Positions 31,375 to 40,822 are shown, counted from the first letter of the stretch. The stretch is DNA of 64,000 nt from Kluyvera genomosp. 1 (GCF_001266615.1 NZ_LGHZ01000014.1:62001-126000), one strand, 5' to 3'. The notes: a model not told the origin generated them from the letters alone. Numbers and translations are program-made.

Positions 31375-32124
31375 ATGAGTAAACCACTTTCAGACAAAAT
31401 TGCCCTGGTCACGGGCGGCAGCACAGGAATCGGTCTTGCCAGCGCTCAGGAACTGGCGGCGCAGGGGGCAAAAGTCTACATCACCGGGCGTCGTCAGCAG
31501 GAACTGGATGCGGCCATCGCGTTGATCGGCACGTCGGCTACGGGGATTCAGGCTGATGTCTCCCGTCTTGACGACCTGGATAAGGTTTACGCGCAGATTG
31601 CAGAAGAGTCTGGGCGTCTGGACATTTTGTTTGCTAACGCCGGTGGCGGAGATATGCTGCCGCTGGGCGCTATAACCGAAGAACATTTTGACCGGATTTT
31701 CGGGATTAATGTTCGCGGCGTCTTATTCACCGTCCAGAAAGCGCTGCCACTGCTGGGTGCCGGTTCATCCATTATCCTCACCGCCTCCACCGTTTCGGTA
31801 AAAGGGACGGCTAACTTTAGCGTGTACAGCGCCAGTAAAGCCGCAGTGAGAAACTTTGCCCGCTCATGGGCGTTGGACTTGCAGGGTCGTGGTATTCGGG
31901 TGAATGTCGTGAGTCCGGGTCCGGTCAAAACGCCTGGATTAGAGGGGCTGGTTGCCGAGGAAGAGCGTCAGGGCCTGTTTGATGCACTGGCGGCACAGGT
32001 TCCGTTGGGCCGGATTGGTGAGCCTGCAGAAGTTGGCAAAGCCGTTGCATTTCTGGCTTCTGATGCCGCCAGTTTTATCAATGCCACAGAACTGTTTGTT
32101 GACGGCGGTATGGCGCAGATTTAA
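31375..32124 (+). CDS. Short-chain dehydrogenase/reductase
   Basis: Classical SDR of 249 residues. The NAD(P) motif is TGGSTGIG (14-21), NAGGG follows the fourth strand, and the catalytic Ser...Tyr-x-x-x-Lys is intact in SVYSASK. The C-terminus ATELFVDGGMAQI is the usual SDR ending. GAGGAA lies 9 bases before the ATG. Substrate unknown; probably controlled by the divergent LysR protein. Confidence 0.9.
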   Translation: MSKPLSDKIALVTGGSTGIGLASAQELAAQGAKVYITGRRQQELDAAIALIGTSATGIQADVSRLDDLDKVYAQIAEESGRLDILFANAGGGDMLPLGAITEEHFDRIFGINVRGVLFTVQKALPLLGAGSSIILTASTVSVKGTANFSVYSASKAAVRNFARSWALDLQGRGIRVNVVSPGPVKTPGLEGLVAEEERQGLFDALAAQVPLGRIGEPAEVGKAVAFLASDAASFINATELFVDGGMAQI

Positions 32125-32370
32125 AGCTGATATCACCCCGTAAAATCCCCGAGGCGACGGGTTTTCAATGGACGGCTGGCGTCATGCAATTTTAACTTCA
32201 CAGTGTGACAGCGAAAATATGGCTCCAGCCATCCCTGATGGGTTTTATCATCTCGCAAAACATAGCGACCGTTTGCAAATCACTTCACCCTCGTCAACAA
32301 AATTTGCGCATAACTCCCCTTCTTATGACGAGTGTTGGTCATAACGGCTGCTGTGTGCCAATATCAGACC

Positions 32371-32670
32371 TTATCTCTCAGGGTCCACCAGACCATCCAT
32401 GAGTATATACTGCGCGGCTTTACGCGCGTATTGATCAATCAAAGGAACAAGCCGAGTGAAATGCTCGCTGGCGCAATGTGCATCGAGTGCCGCCCGGTCA
32501 GGCCATTCTTCAATGAAAATAAAATGCCCCGGATCCTTTTCATCTCGATACAAATCATAAGCAATACACAGAGGTTCTCGTTTCGTTGCCGCGATGAGCT
32601 CGCGGTATAAAGGGAGAACGGTGTCGACGCATTCAGGTTTGATAAAATCTTCGGCAATGACCTTTAGCAT
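32371..32670 (-). CDS. Putative quinol monooxygenase (ABM domain)
   Basis: 99-residue protein with an antibiotic biosynthesis monooxygenase fold of the YgiN kind: MLKVIAEDFIKPE at the start, then DPGHFIFIEEWPDRAALDAHCASEHF, where the conserved His pair lies. YgiN-type enzymes oxidise quinols or detoxify reactive carbonyls. It is alone on its strand; the SDR upstream points toward it, so the two transcripts converge. Confidence 0.85.
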   Translation of the reverse strand: MLKVIAEDFIKPECVDTVLPLYRELIAATKREPLCIAYDLYRDEKDPGHFIFIEEWPDRAALDAHCASEHFTRLVPLIDQYARKAAQYILMDGLVDPER

Positions 32671-32740
32671 GCGAACTCCTTCATTAAAAATGGCTAGGGT
32701 TTTGATGGATAATGACAGCCTGAAGGGCTATTTCAAACAG

Positions 32741-32770
32741 AAGGTCCGCTCCTCGCTCACAGCGGACCTT
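32741..32770. repeat. 10-bp inverted repeat
   Basis: AAGGTCCGCT at 32741-32750 pairs perfectly with AGCGGACCTT at 32761-32770 across a ten-base loop. It lies between the divergent monooxygenase and yebG-like genes, so it does not end either one. It could be a relic terminator or a binding site. Confidence 0.5.
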
Positions 32771-32899
32771 TAGCTCTGTGAGTTTGCCTGCGCAGTATCA
32801 GGCGCAGACAGCTGCTGTGTTAATGGCAATCGACGGCTTGCCCTTTCGCTATAAATATCTACACATAATCCCTGCCACACAGATTCGGAATCTGATACA

Positions 32900-32915
32900 C
32901 TGGATATAATTACAG
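32900..32915 (+). promoter_or_regulatory. LexA (SOS) box
   Basis: CTGGATATAATTACAG has the essential CTG-N10-CAG of LexA operators and an A/T centre; it differs from the ideal CTGT arm by one base. It ends 15 bases before the ATG of the yebG homologue, matching the damage-inducible control known for E. coli yebG. Confidence 0.8.
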
Positions 32916-32930
32916 TTAAAGGGGCACATA

Positions 32931-33248
32931 ATGGCTGTTGAAACAAAATTTGTTGTTGTCAGAAAAGGTGAAGAGAAAATGACATTTGCCAGTAAGAAAG
33001 AGGCTGACGCTTACGACAGACTGCTCGATATGGCAGAGGCGTTTACCGACTTGCTGTTGCAAAGCGGGAAGCCGCTGGATGAAACTCTGGCCGAAGATCT
33101 GGGTCTGTATTTTGCCGAGCAGAAAGTTGCCGTGCAGCATATTCTGCGTACCAGCAAGCTTCCAGAACTCAATAGCCCAACGGAAGACGATATGTCAGAT
33201 TCAGAGACGTCTGCCAGTAAAAAAATCAGCGCCGTTAAAGCGGCCTAA
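32931..33248 (+). CDS. yebG: YebG-family DNA-damage-inducible protein
   Basis: 105 residues; the first 30 (MAVETKFVVVRKGEEKMTF, SKKEADAYD) match E. coli YebG closely, while the remainder is divergent and the protein is about nine residues longer. YebG is a small SOS protein of uncertain molecular role. A LexA box sits just upstream and a terminator just after, so it is a single-gene SOS unit. In E. coli yebG lies beside purT; here it is inside the mosaic, so this may be a second copy. Confidence 0.85.
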   Translation: MAVETKFVVVRKGEEKMTFASKKEADAYDRLLDMAEAFTDLLLQSGKPLDETLAEDLGLYFAEQKVAVQHILRTSKLPELNSPTEDDMSDSETSASKKISAVKAA

Positions 33249-33277
33249 ATACCCGCACGCAGCGTCTCCCATGCAGA

Positions 33278-33310
33278 AGCCGTGAGTAGGAAACTGCTCG
33301 CGGCTTTTTT
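33278..33310 (+). terminator. yebG terminator
   Basis: A 12-bp stem (33278-33289 with 33294-33305, two G-U pairs) with a GAAA tetraloop is followed by a run of T. It starts 30 bases after the yebG stop. Confidence 0.85.
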
Positions 33311-33368
33311 GCATCCAGAGATCCGCAATGGTTCGATAATCCCGAAGTAAAAGTTCGTTTATCTCCCC

Positions 33369-34583
33369 CTACCTTTCAACGGCTTTTTTCATGTCTGATG
33401 AGTGGATACGTTTAGCCAATTTCTTTTGCAGAATAATCACCAGAATGGGGAATCCTGCCGCGGAAATTGCGCAAACCACCAGCAACACATTCATATTTTC
33501 CGGCTCTATGCTGTGATCGGGTAAGAGAAATGCGGAGAGGAAAAATGCAGCGGTGGTCATCAAATACATTATTGATGTTTGCAATGACGAGAATCCCGCT
33601 CTTTGAACGTTCTCAGGGAACTGAATAGAAACCGTTGCAGATGACACCAGACGACTGTATGACGCACCAAGAAATACGGTAATAAATAACGCCGCCTGCT
33701 GATAGCCCAGCATGGGTATGAGTAAACTCAGTATAAATACAAAAGTTGAGGCGCTCGCCAGAACCCAAGCAGAATAACGAGTCGTGAATACCCCTGTTAT
33801 TTTGGTAGATAAATAGCCGGTAACGCCGCCGCAAAAGAAAAGCCAGGGTAGCAGGTCTTGTGAAGCGCCTAATTGTTGGGTCATCAAGGGGACCAGAATC
33901 GGGATGACCAGCATGGGACTAAACTGTACCAGCGCATTACTGGAGGCAAACAGGAAGGTATCTGCATCGAGAGACGGTGCGTGGAGCGTGACAACAGAAA
34001 CCGGATCCTGGGGAATAATAGAAATTATCAGCGGCAACGATAATAAACACAGGATACTGATTAACCACAAAGCGGCATGCCAGCCATACTGAGTACACAC
34101 TACTAATATCGCCGGCATGCCGAAAATACTGACCAGCGAAAATGACGCAATCACCGTCGCCAGCATTTTTCCACGCAAATTAGCGGGGGCGAGATTGATC
34201 AATATTCCGATCCCAACGCCCATTGTCGTGCCGCCCACCAATCCGGCACAGAACCGGAGCGTAAGCAGAAGACCAAAACTGGACGTGAATGTCGTCAACA
34301 GCGTCAGGAGTCCTAACAGCGCCATATTGATAAATAAAAAGCGTTTTTGATTACAGCGCCTCATCCAGTAAAACGCGATAACACCGGAAATAACCGCACC
34401 CGAAGTGTACATACCGGAGACATAACCTGAATAGGATACGGGAACAGCGAAGTCGGCCGCCATAAAAGTAAATACTGGGTTGAACAGCATATATTCCAAC
34501 GCATGAGTAAACTGGATAAATGCCATCACCATGGCTATCCGCATCAGGGCTTTAGGATCAAACATCGGTATAACCGGCGACAT
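33369..34583 (-). CDS. MFS transporter, divergent from LysR gene
   Basis: 404 residues with about twelve hydrophobic helices. The start MSPVIPMFDPKALMR at 34583 is preferred over an ATG 16 codons upstream because GGAG precedes it by 9 bases. The loop after helix 4 (GILINLAPANLRGKMLATV) is the usual MFS motif region. It resembles drug and sugar efflux MFS proteins; substrate unknown. It diverges from a LysR gene, with an inverted repeat in the shared space. Confidence 0.85.
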   Translation of the reverse strand: MSPVIPMFDPKALMRIAMVMAFIQFTHALEYMLFNPVFTFMAADFAVPVSYSGYVSGMYTSGAVISGVIAFYWMRRCNQKRFLFINMALLGLLTLLTTFTSSFGLLLTLRFCAGLVGGTTMGVGIGILINLAPANLRGKMLATVIASFSLVSIFGMPAILVVCTQYGWHAALWLISILCLLSLPLIISIIPQDPVSVVTLHAPSLDADTFLFASSNALVQFSPMLVIPILVPLMTQQLGASQDLLPWLFFCGGVTGYLSTKITGVFTTRYSAWVLASASTFVFILSLLIPMLGYQQAALFITVFLGASYSRLVSSATVSIQFPENVQRAGFSSLQTSIMYLMTTAAFFLSAFLLPDHSIEPENMNVLLVVCAISAAGFPILVIILQKKLAKRIHSSDMKKAVER

Positions 34584-34641
34584 TGCAAGCCACTCCAGAA
34601 ATGAAAGATGTCCAAGTTTAACTACTATCAATGACGCACAT

Positions 34642-34676
34642 TAGATGGTAAAAATGGCACTTATTATTATCATCTA
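34642..34676. promoter_or_regulatory. Inverted repeat in the MFS / LysR divergon
   Basis: TAGATGGTAA (34642-34651) and TTATCATCTA (34667-34676) are 10-base inverted arms with one mismatch and a 15-base spacer, lying 12 bases before the LysR ATG. Length and placing fit a LysR operator that also covers the LysR promoter (autoregulation). Inference from symmetry. Confidence 0.55.
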
Positions 34677-34687
34677 TGGGATAATCG

Positions 34688-35626
34688 ATGCGTCCAGCTC
34701 TTGATTTTAATACCCTGAAAGTCTTCATTGCGGTGGTAGAAGGTGAAAGTTTTGTCGGCGCAGCAAAAAACCTTGAAATGCCGACATCCAATGTAAGCCG
34801 CTGTATTGCTCAGTTAGAAGAAAAGCTGAATCTTAAGCTCATTGAGCGCAGCACCCGACATATGAAGCTCACTCAAGCGGGGCACCTGCTCTACACCCGT
34901 GCGAAGCCCTTACTCGAGGCGCTCGAGCAAACCGAAACCGAATTAACGTTGCGGCAAATGCAGCTCAAGGGCCCGTTACGCCTCAGTATTCCGAATGAAA
35001 TCGGCCCCGCTTTACTGGGATCTGTGGTGGCTGAGTTTGCCTGTCAGTATCCGGATCTGGAGATCAGCTGCGTCACGAATTTGTCCGGTTTTGAATCTCT
35101 ACGCGAGGATCTGGACTTAGCGGTCATGATTACTCGTGGTCAGATGGATGACAGTGATTACATCGCCCGTCATCTCATGACGATCCCCTGCACTATTGTT
35201 GCCGCCCCTTCCATCATTGAGCGTTATGGAACCCCTTCTCATACTCAGCAATTTACAGAACTACCTTGTATTACCACGGTAAGTGCGCTGAAAGGTGCGC
35301 CCTGGCAGTTCGTCAATAAAAAAGGGGGATTCGAGACCATTAAGGTCAAAAGCCATTATCGGGTCAACAGCGGAGAGATGGCGGGACGCGCTGCGCTCGC
35401 TGGCGTCGGGTTTGCCATTTTATCAAAACAAGCCTGCCTGCCTTTTATCAACGATGGACGGTTAATCGAGATTGAATGTGAACTGCCGGCGGCACCGCTA
35501 CAATTGTTCGCTATTTTTGCAGACAGGCGTTACCTGCCGGCCAAAACCAGGGCATTTATTGATTTCATGCGGCTGAAACTGAGCACGACATCTTTAGCCG
35601 CACAAGACGAACCCGAAGAGCATTAA
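34688..35626 (+). CDS. LysR-family regulator, divergent from MFS gene
   Basis: 312 residues. Winged helix at 1-62 (TLKVFIAVVEGESFVGAAKNLEMPTSNVSRCIAQLE), effector domain with VNSGEMAGRAALAGVGFAIL. Likely controls the divergent MFS exporter and itself through the inverted repeat upstream. Ligand unknown. Confidence 0.9.
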   Translation: MRPALDFNTLKVFIAVVEGESFVGAAKNLEMPTSNVSRCIAQLEEKLNLKLIERSTRHMKLTQAGHLLYTRAKPLLEALEQTETELTLRQMQLKGPLRLSIPNEIGPALLGSVVAEFACQYPDLEISCVTNLSGFESLREDLDLAVMITRGQMDDSDYIARHLMTIPCTIVAAPSIIERYGTPSHTQQFTELPCITTVSALKGAPWQFVNKKGGFETIKVKSHYRVNSGEMAGRAALAGVGFAILSKQACLPFINDGRLIEIECELPAAPLQLFAIFADRRYLPAKTRAFIDFMRLKLSTTSLAAQDEPEEH

Positions 35627-35682
35627 CGCCCCCGTTCTCAGGAGGAATCACTCCCCCTGAGATACCGCCGTTTGTCTTCTAC

Positions 35683-36408
35683 TTATGGGCGCATCAGCGG
35701 CTCAATCCCAATCCATTTCCGCGTAGGTTGATAACAAAGCTTCAGTGCGGGCACCGCGACTTTCACCCCATTAACGTCAAGATTACCTAAGTGAATGGAC
35801 CATTTCTCATTGGCGTAGGCGTTATAAATTTTAAAGACCACATACGCTGAACCGTAGTCATCGTTATTGGTAATGCGCGGGACATTGCGATGAACCTCAT
35901 CGCTGTTGATGTCATAAGGCGATGGTCTCGCGTATTTTTCATTTTCTTCGGGGAAATCATACGGGAAGGATGTGGTACCCAGATAAACCTCTGGGCGCGC
36001 GTTCTGTCGGTGCCCATCGCCCAGGTCGATATAGGCCTGGCGCGTGTCGATAATAATCGGTACCGCTGGCTGCCCCTTACTCCCTGGGCGGGAAGGCCGC
36101 TGACGGCCTTTGTTATAAGCAATCAGCTGCACATAAAATTCTGGCCTGGCCTCGGGCCCCTGAACATAAGGAAGAGTGAAACTGCTTCGTTTCTCAGGCA
36201 TATATCGGCCAGGAATAGCGTGGTCGTAGAGATAAGTTTCCAGCACGATCTCTCGCTTACCGCCTGGTGTATTAACCGTAAAATTATGCACGCTTTCGCA
36301 AAGATCAAGATAACCCGGCCTTTCCCTCGGATAGGGAAGACATCCTCCCAAAAGCGTAACGCCAAGCACGACAACGCAGCCCCATCCAGGATGTCTCGAT
36401 ACTGACAT
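35683..36408 (-). CDS. Putative lipoprotein of unknown function
   Basis: 241 residues. The N-terminus has a hydrophobic stretch and a lipobox LLGGC (Cys23), so it should be lipid-anchored. The mature part is hydrophilic, rich in Pro, Arg and Tyr (LPYPRERPGYLDLCE, YARPSPYDINSDEVHRNVPRITNNDDYGS), with no family I recognise. It converges with the LysR gene and has no operon partner. The next 200 bases upstream hold no gene. Confidence 0.65.
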   Translation of the reverse strand: MSVSRHPGWGCVVVLGVTLLGGCLPYPRERPGYLDLCESVHNFTVNTPGGKREIVLETYLYDHAIPGRYMPEKRSSFTLPYVQGPEARPEFYVQLIAYNKGRQRPSRPGSKGQPAVPIIIDTRQAYIDLGDGHRQNARPEVYLGTTSFPYDFPEENEKYARPSPYDINSDEVHRNVPRITNNDDYGSAYVVFKIYNAYANEKWSIHLGNLDVNGVKVAVPALKLCYQPTRKWIGIEPLMRP

Positions 36409-36617
36409 AGCAAAATCCCTCTAGCAAAAATACCGAAGGATAGCTTAGGTGAGTATTGCTCTGGCGTTAACCTACCAAGATTGACGCTTTGGAGGGGAAG
36501 TTAAGTGGCCGAATGAGCCAGATAATGCGGCATTGGTTGATGTAAAAGGCACTGGCTGTCTAACCCCAAACGCCCCGCCTTTGCCGGTGGAGCGTTAGTC
36601 TTGCTGCCTCGAATCGC

Positions 36618-37367
36618 TTAATTCGCGTCTGCCCACTCGCCCATTTCAATAATGATAATGTGCGCGTGCTGCTCTTTCGCTTTAAAAGTCAGCGTCATTG
36701 GCCCGACGACTTCAAGTGAATCACGTTCATCCAGCGTTACAATCCCTTCGACATTCACGCTATCTTCAATACTGTTGATATACGCCTGGCGGCCAGCTTT
36801 AAGCTCATAGGTCACCTCAGCCGCGCTGTCGGTCAGTTCACTGACAAACATATTCACGTCCTGATTCAGATGCAGCGGCGCATCATCGTCGTTTTGCAAA
36901 CTCCCTACGATATGCAGCAGCTTATTCTCACGGTCTTCGTCGGTGAATTTATGGTTTTCATAACGCACCTCCAATCCTTGTTTTGGCGGCAGGATCCAGA
37001 TTTGCAGGAAACGACACCAATCATCATGGTTGTTCAGCTCCGAGTGCCACACGCCGTTGCCTGCGGTGACCGTTTGCACATGCCCACGGCTCAACACATC
37101 TTCCACCTGTGTCGCGCTATCCCAGTGGGTCAGATTGCCCTTCACAAGATAACTGACAATTTCCATATCCTTATGTGGATGTTTATCAAAGCCGCTGTGC
37201 GGTTTCACATCATCATCGTTGACGACCCGCAGCACGCCATAATGCATATTGTCGGGGTCGTAATAGTTGGCGAATGAGAAATGAAAATAGGTGTTCGCTG
37301 GATGATATTCACTGGCTGGCAGATAATGCAGCAGCTCCGCGCCTTTTTTACGATAATGACTAGCCAT
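36618..37367 (-). CDS. Pirin-family protein (cupin, quercetinase-like)
   Basis: 249 residues from MASHYRKKGAELLHYL at 37367; an ATG 18 codons upstream has no better site. The N-terminal cupin carries the pirin metal ligands HPHKDMEIVSY (two His) and the later GNGVWHSELN (His). Pirins of this type include quercetin 2,3-dioxygenases and redox sensors; the substrate here is unknown. It diverges from a LysR gene across 94 bases. Confidence 0.87.
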   Translation of the reverse strand: MASHYRKKGAELLHYLPASEYHPANTYFHFSFANYYDPDNMHYGVLRVVNDDDVKPHSGFDKHPHKDMEIVSYLVKGNLTHWDSATQVEDVLSRGHVQTVTAGNGVWHSELNNHDDWCRFLQIWILPPKQGLEVRYENHKFTDEDRENKLLHIVGSLQNDDDAPLHLNQDVNMFVSELTDSAAEVTYELKAGRQAYINSIEDSVNVEGIVTLDERDSLEVVGPMTLTFKAKEQHAHIIIIEMGEWADAN

Positions 37368-37461
37368 AATAGATGATCCTCGGTGTATGTCTGATGCATG
37401 TATGATAGGCACGAGGTTCATGCAGATAAATCAGGGCTCAGGTAAGACACTATTACGCAAA

Positions 37462-38361
37462 ATGAAAGAATACGATCTCATCTCACTCCGTAGCTTTGTC
37501 GCCGTGGTAGAAAACGGCAGCTTTTATAATGCTGCCGTACAGCTTGATGCCAGCAGTGCAGCCATCAGTCGCCGGGTGTCCGCGCTGGAAACGGCACTGG
37601 GCGTGAAGCTCATTAACCGCACTACCCGCCAGCTTGACTTGACGCCCAGTGGGCAACAATTCTATCAGGACGTGTTAGGGATTTTAGGCGCGCTTGAGCA
37701 GGCGGAAGAAAGGCTTAACTGCGCTCAGGAAACCTACAGCGGTATCATTCGCCTGGGTGCACCATTGAGTTTTGGCACCCAAAAACTGGCGCCGTTGCTG
37801 CCCGCGTTTTTGAAGAAGTATCCGCAGATTACCGTGACCTTGCAGTTAGAAGATCGGGTCAGCGATTTGCTCAATGAAGGCATCGACCTGTCGCTGCGCA
37901 TCGGGAATTTGCAGGATTCATCGTTAGTCAGCTCCTCCATCGCCATGATGCCGCGGCTGTATTGCGCTTCGCCGGATTACCTCAAAACGCATGGCAAGCC
38001 AGAATCACCGGAAGAATTAAAGCACCACCACTGTTTGCATTACTCGCTGCTCTCTACCCGCGATGAGTGGGAGTTTGCCAGCGGTGGCCAGGAACTGGAT
38101 GTCCGGGTGCCATTGGCCGCCAACAATGGCGATGTGCTGCGGGAAGCGGCTATCCAGGGCATGGGGATTGCGATGTTACCATGGTATATCGTCGAAGAGG
38201 CGCTGCGCGGCGGCGCGTTAGTTCCGGTACTTGAGCGCTATGCGCCCCCTCCTCTGCCGCTGTCGATCGTCCGGCCATCTCGCCAGTTCACCCCGGTAAG
38301 GGTGACGGTGTTGATGCAGTACTTACGTGAAGCACTGGCAGATGTTGGGGAGAAAAAATAA
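37462..38361 (+). CDS. LysR-family regulator, divergent from pirin gene
   Basis: 299 residues from MKEYDLISLRSF at 37462, the usual LysR start; the frame opens 25 codons earlier but would overlap the pirin promoter. Winged helix 1-62 (VVENGSFYNAAVQLDASSAAISRRVSALE). Probably activates or represses the pirin gene. It ends at a hairpin whose first arm includes the last base of the stop codon. Confidence 0.88.
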   Translation: MKEYDLISLRSFVAVVENGSFYNAAVQLDASSAAISRRVSALETALGVKLINRTTRQLDLTPSGQQFYQDVLGILGALEQAEERLNCAQETYSGIIRLGAPLSFGTQKLAPLLPAFLKKYPQITVTLQLEDRVSDLLNEGIDLSLRIGNLQDSSLVSSSIAMMPRLYCASPDYLKTHGKPESPEELKHHHCLHYSLLSTRDEWEFASGGQELDVRVPLAANNGDVLREAAIQGMGIAMLPWYIVEEALRGGALVPVLERYAPPPLPLSIVRPSRQFTPVRVTVLMQYLREALADVGEKK

Positions 38362-38387
38362 GCCGCCCAGTGCTTTTTTTGGCGGCT
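38361..38387 (+). terminator. Terminator-like hairpin after LysR gene
   Basis: AGCCGCC (38361-38367) pairs with GGCGGCT (38381-38387); a run of seven T lies in the loop rather than after the stem. It probably ends LysR transcription although the layout is unusual. Confidence 0.55.
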
Positions 38388-38519
38388 ATTACGGCCGAGC
38401 GTAAGGCTGATATTGTGGCTCACCGCGATGAGGCTATGCTTGTAGAGCGACCTCGCGATTGATTAAGACATCACAGGCTGTGCGGCGCAGCAAACTGAAT
38501 CTGCTTTAAGGACGCTACC

Positions 38520-39002
38520 ATGACCCCTTTTCACCAACTCACTGCCACCAGCCTGCGGGGCGAGCCTGTTTCAATGGCCGACTATGCGGGTAAGCTGGTT
38601 TTGGTGGTAAATACCGCCAGTCATTGCGGTTTCACGCCGCAGTATGCGGGCCTTGAAGCCCTCTACAAAAAGTACGCCAGCCAAGGGCTGGTGATCCTGG
38701 GATTCCCCTGCAACCAGTTTGGCAAGCAGGAACCCGGCGGCGCCGATGACATCGCGCAGACCTGCCACGTCAACTACGGTGTGAGCTTCCCAATGTTTGA
38801 GAAAATTGAGGTCAACGGTGCCGCTACGCATCCGGTATTTCGTTATCTGAAAGACCAACTGCCGGGCGTGCTGGGCGGTCGAATCAAGTGGAATTTCACC
38901 AAGTTCCTGATCGGCCGCGACGGCAAGCCACTTAAGCGTTTTGCCCCTTTCACCACTCCGGAAAAAATGGAGCCCTTCCTCGCGTCAGCGCTGACAGGCT
39001 GA
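38520..39002 (+). CDS. Glutathione peroxidase-family (Cys) peroxidase
   Basis: 160 residues. The peroxidatic residue is C36 in NTASHCGFTPQ, so this is a cysteine rather than selenocysteine enzyme; the family motif GFPCNQFGKQEPGG spans 61-74 and WNFTKFLIG holds the conserved Trp. It reduces peroxides, probably with thioredoxin as donor. It resembles BtuE / BsaA but the exact orthologue cannot be set by eye. A single gene with its own upstream space of 158 bases. Confidence 0.9.
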   Translation: MTPFHQLTATSLRGEPVSMADYAGKLVLVVNTASHCGFTPQYAGLEALYKKYASQGLVILGFPCNQFGKQEPGGADDIAQTCHVNYGVSFPMFEKIEVNGAATHPVFRYLKDQLPGVLGGRIKWNFTKFLIGRDGKPLKRFAPFTTPEKMEPFLASALTG

Positions 39003-39067
39003 TTTTTTATCGCGCCGGGAGAAGAATGGCCTCTGACCCGGCGAGCTCTGAGCACATCCCCAGGCAG

Positions 39068-39808
39068 TTACATCAATGGGCGAGACAACAACTCCGCCCC
39101 CAACACCATCAGAAACAGCAAAAAGTAGCGCCGGAACTGTTTCGCCCCAATGCGCCCCCTCACCTTTTGCCCAATCCACATGCCCAGCAGCGCCGGGATA
39201 GTCGACAGCAGTGACAGTGAAAACTGCGGGATTTGCAGGGCATCGTGTTGGTATAACCCGATGGCCATCGCCACTGTCGACACGGTAAATGACAGGCCCA
39301 GCGCCTGAACCAGCTCTTCTTTCGTCAGCGGTAGTGATTGCAAAAAAGGTACAGCGGGCATAACAAAGACGCCGGTGGCCCCGGTGATCACGCCGGTAAC
39401 CGCGCCGGTTAACGCAGACAGCCATTTTTCCTGGGCGACAGGCACGACCAACACCGGTGCAATTAACGCATAGAGAGCATAAATCACTAACGCAGCGCCC
39501 AGCCCAAATGCGGACCAGGCCGGGTCGATAGCGATCAGCAGCGACGATCCTGCCACCGTCCCCACCACAATCAATACCATCATCAGCCACAGACGCCGGG
39601 TGATACGGTACACCGATGGGCCCGAAAAAAGCTGCAGCACGTTCGTGACAAACGATGGCGTCACCAGCAGCGCGGCGGCAACCGGCAGCGGCATCATCGT
39701 TCCCAACAGCCCCATGGAAACCGTCGGCAAGCCCATCCCGGTCACCCCTTTCACAAATCCTGCGAGCAAAAAAATCGCCAACAGAGAGAGATACAGCGTT
39801 TCGTCCAT
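39068..39808 (-). CDS. TauE/SafE-family sulfite exporter-like permease
   Basis: 246 residues with about seven to eight hydrophobic helices. The opening LAIFLLAGFVKGVTGMGLPTVSMGLLG and the middle TGAVTGVITGATGVFVMPAVPFLQSL are the two repeats of the TauE/SafE family (organic-sulfur or sulfite export). Substrate unknown. It diverges from a LysR gene at 39914, likely its regulator. Confidence 0.87.
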   Translation of the reverse strand: MDETLYLSLLAIFLLAGFVKGVTGMGLPTVSMGLLGTMMPLPVAAALLVTPSFVTNVLQLFSGPSVYRITRRLWLMMVLIVVGTVAGSSLLIAIDPAWSAFGLGAALVIYALYALIAPVLVVPVAQEKWLSALTGAVTGVITGATGVFVMPAVPFLQSLPLTKEELVQALGLSFTVSTVAMAIGLYQHDALQIPQFSLSLLSTIPALLGMWIGQKVRGRIGAKQFRRYFLLFLMVLGAELLSRPLM

Positions 39809-39913
39809 CGTTTTTTCCCAGTCTTTACAGTTTCACGTATTCAACCAGGCCAGACAGCGGTGGACAATCTGGTATCCACGCGGCATGCTTCGGCTATTCC
39901 GAAGGCAATCTGG

Positions 39914-40813
39914 ATGCGCATAATGAGATTGGATATTGCTGACATGAGGCTATTCGTGTCTATCGCCGATGCCGGCAGCATAACCGCTGGCGCAAAACGG
40001 GCCCATCTGGCGCTGGCCTCGGCCAGTGAACGGTTGAAAAATATCGAACGCGATGCCGGCGTGAGCCTGCTGGTGCGTCATCCGCGCGGTATTAGCATGA
40101 CTGAAGCCGGCGAGCTTTATGTGCATCACGCCCGGCAAATTTTGTCCCAGCGAGAACGGATGAAAACGGAATTAAGCGCATTTGCCTGCGGCTCCCGGGG
40201 GAAAATTAAGCTTTACGCCAACACGGCGGCAAATGCTGAATATCTGCCGCGCAGGCTAAGCTCGTGGCTCGCAGAACACCCCGATATCGCCATCGAACTG
40301 GAAGAGCGCACCAGCGTGGATATCGTCAATATTCTCGTTTCAGGTATCGGTGAAGCGGGAATCGTTTCCGATGCGGTTGACGCGGTAGATCTCACGTTGA
40401 TCCCGGTGGCCGATGACCGTTTGGTGCTGATTACCCCTCTCCAGCATCCGCTTGCTGAAGCCGGAGCGTTGTCGTTTTCCGACGTTGTCACCGAGCCTTT
40501 TGTTGGGCTCTACTCCGGCAATGCGCTGCAAGATCACATTAGCCAGCATGCCGCCGATCTTGGCCACCGCCTGAACTACCGCATCCGTATGAGCGGTTTT
40601 GAAGGATTTTGTGAAATGGTGAGTAACGGCATTGGCGTGGGCATTCTGCCAGCGTCCATCGCAGACCGCTTCCAGCACAAATTTGCGTTTCGCCAGCAGG
40701 CTTTAACCGAGGCTTGGGCGAAACGAAAGATCTGTCTTTGCTATAAACATTGGGCGTCACTCAGCCCGGCAATGAGGACATTGCTGACGTTCTTACAGAA
40801 AATTGAGTCATGA
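39914..40813 (+). CDS. LysR-family regulator, divergent from TauE/SafE gene
   Basis: 299 residues from MRIMRLDIADMRLFVSI at 39914, with GAAGG 8 bases upstream; the frame opens 18 codons earlier. Winged helix about 5-65, in which the usual SR-SALS becomes ASASERLKNIE. Effector domain contains EMVSNGIGVGILP. Likely target: the divergent permease. It ends 9 bases before the convergent nucleotidyltransferase gene. Confidence 0.88.
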   Translation: MRIMRLDIADMRLFVSIADAGSITAGAKRAHLALASASERLKNIERDAGVSLLVRHPRGISMTEAGELYVHHARQILSQRERMKTELSAFACGSRGKIKLYANTAANAEYLPRRLSSWLAEHPDIAIELEERTSVDIVNILVSGIGEAGIVSDAVDAVDLTLIPVADDRLVLITPLQHPLAEAGALSFSDVVTEPFVGLYSGNALQDHISQHAADLGHRLNYRIRMSGFEGFCEMVSNGIGVGILPASIADRFQHKFAFRQQALTEAWAKRKICLCYKHWASLSPAMRTLLTFLQKIES

Positions 40814-40822
40814 GTTTGCGAG

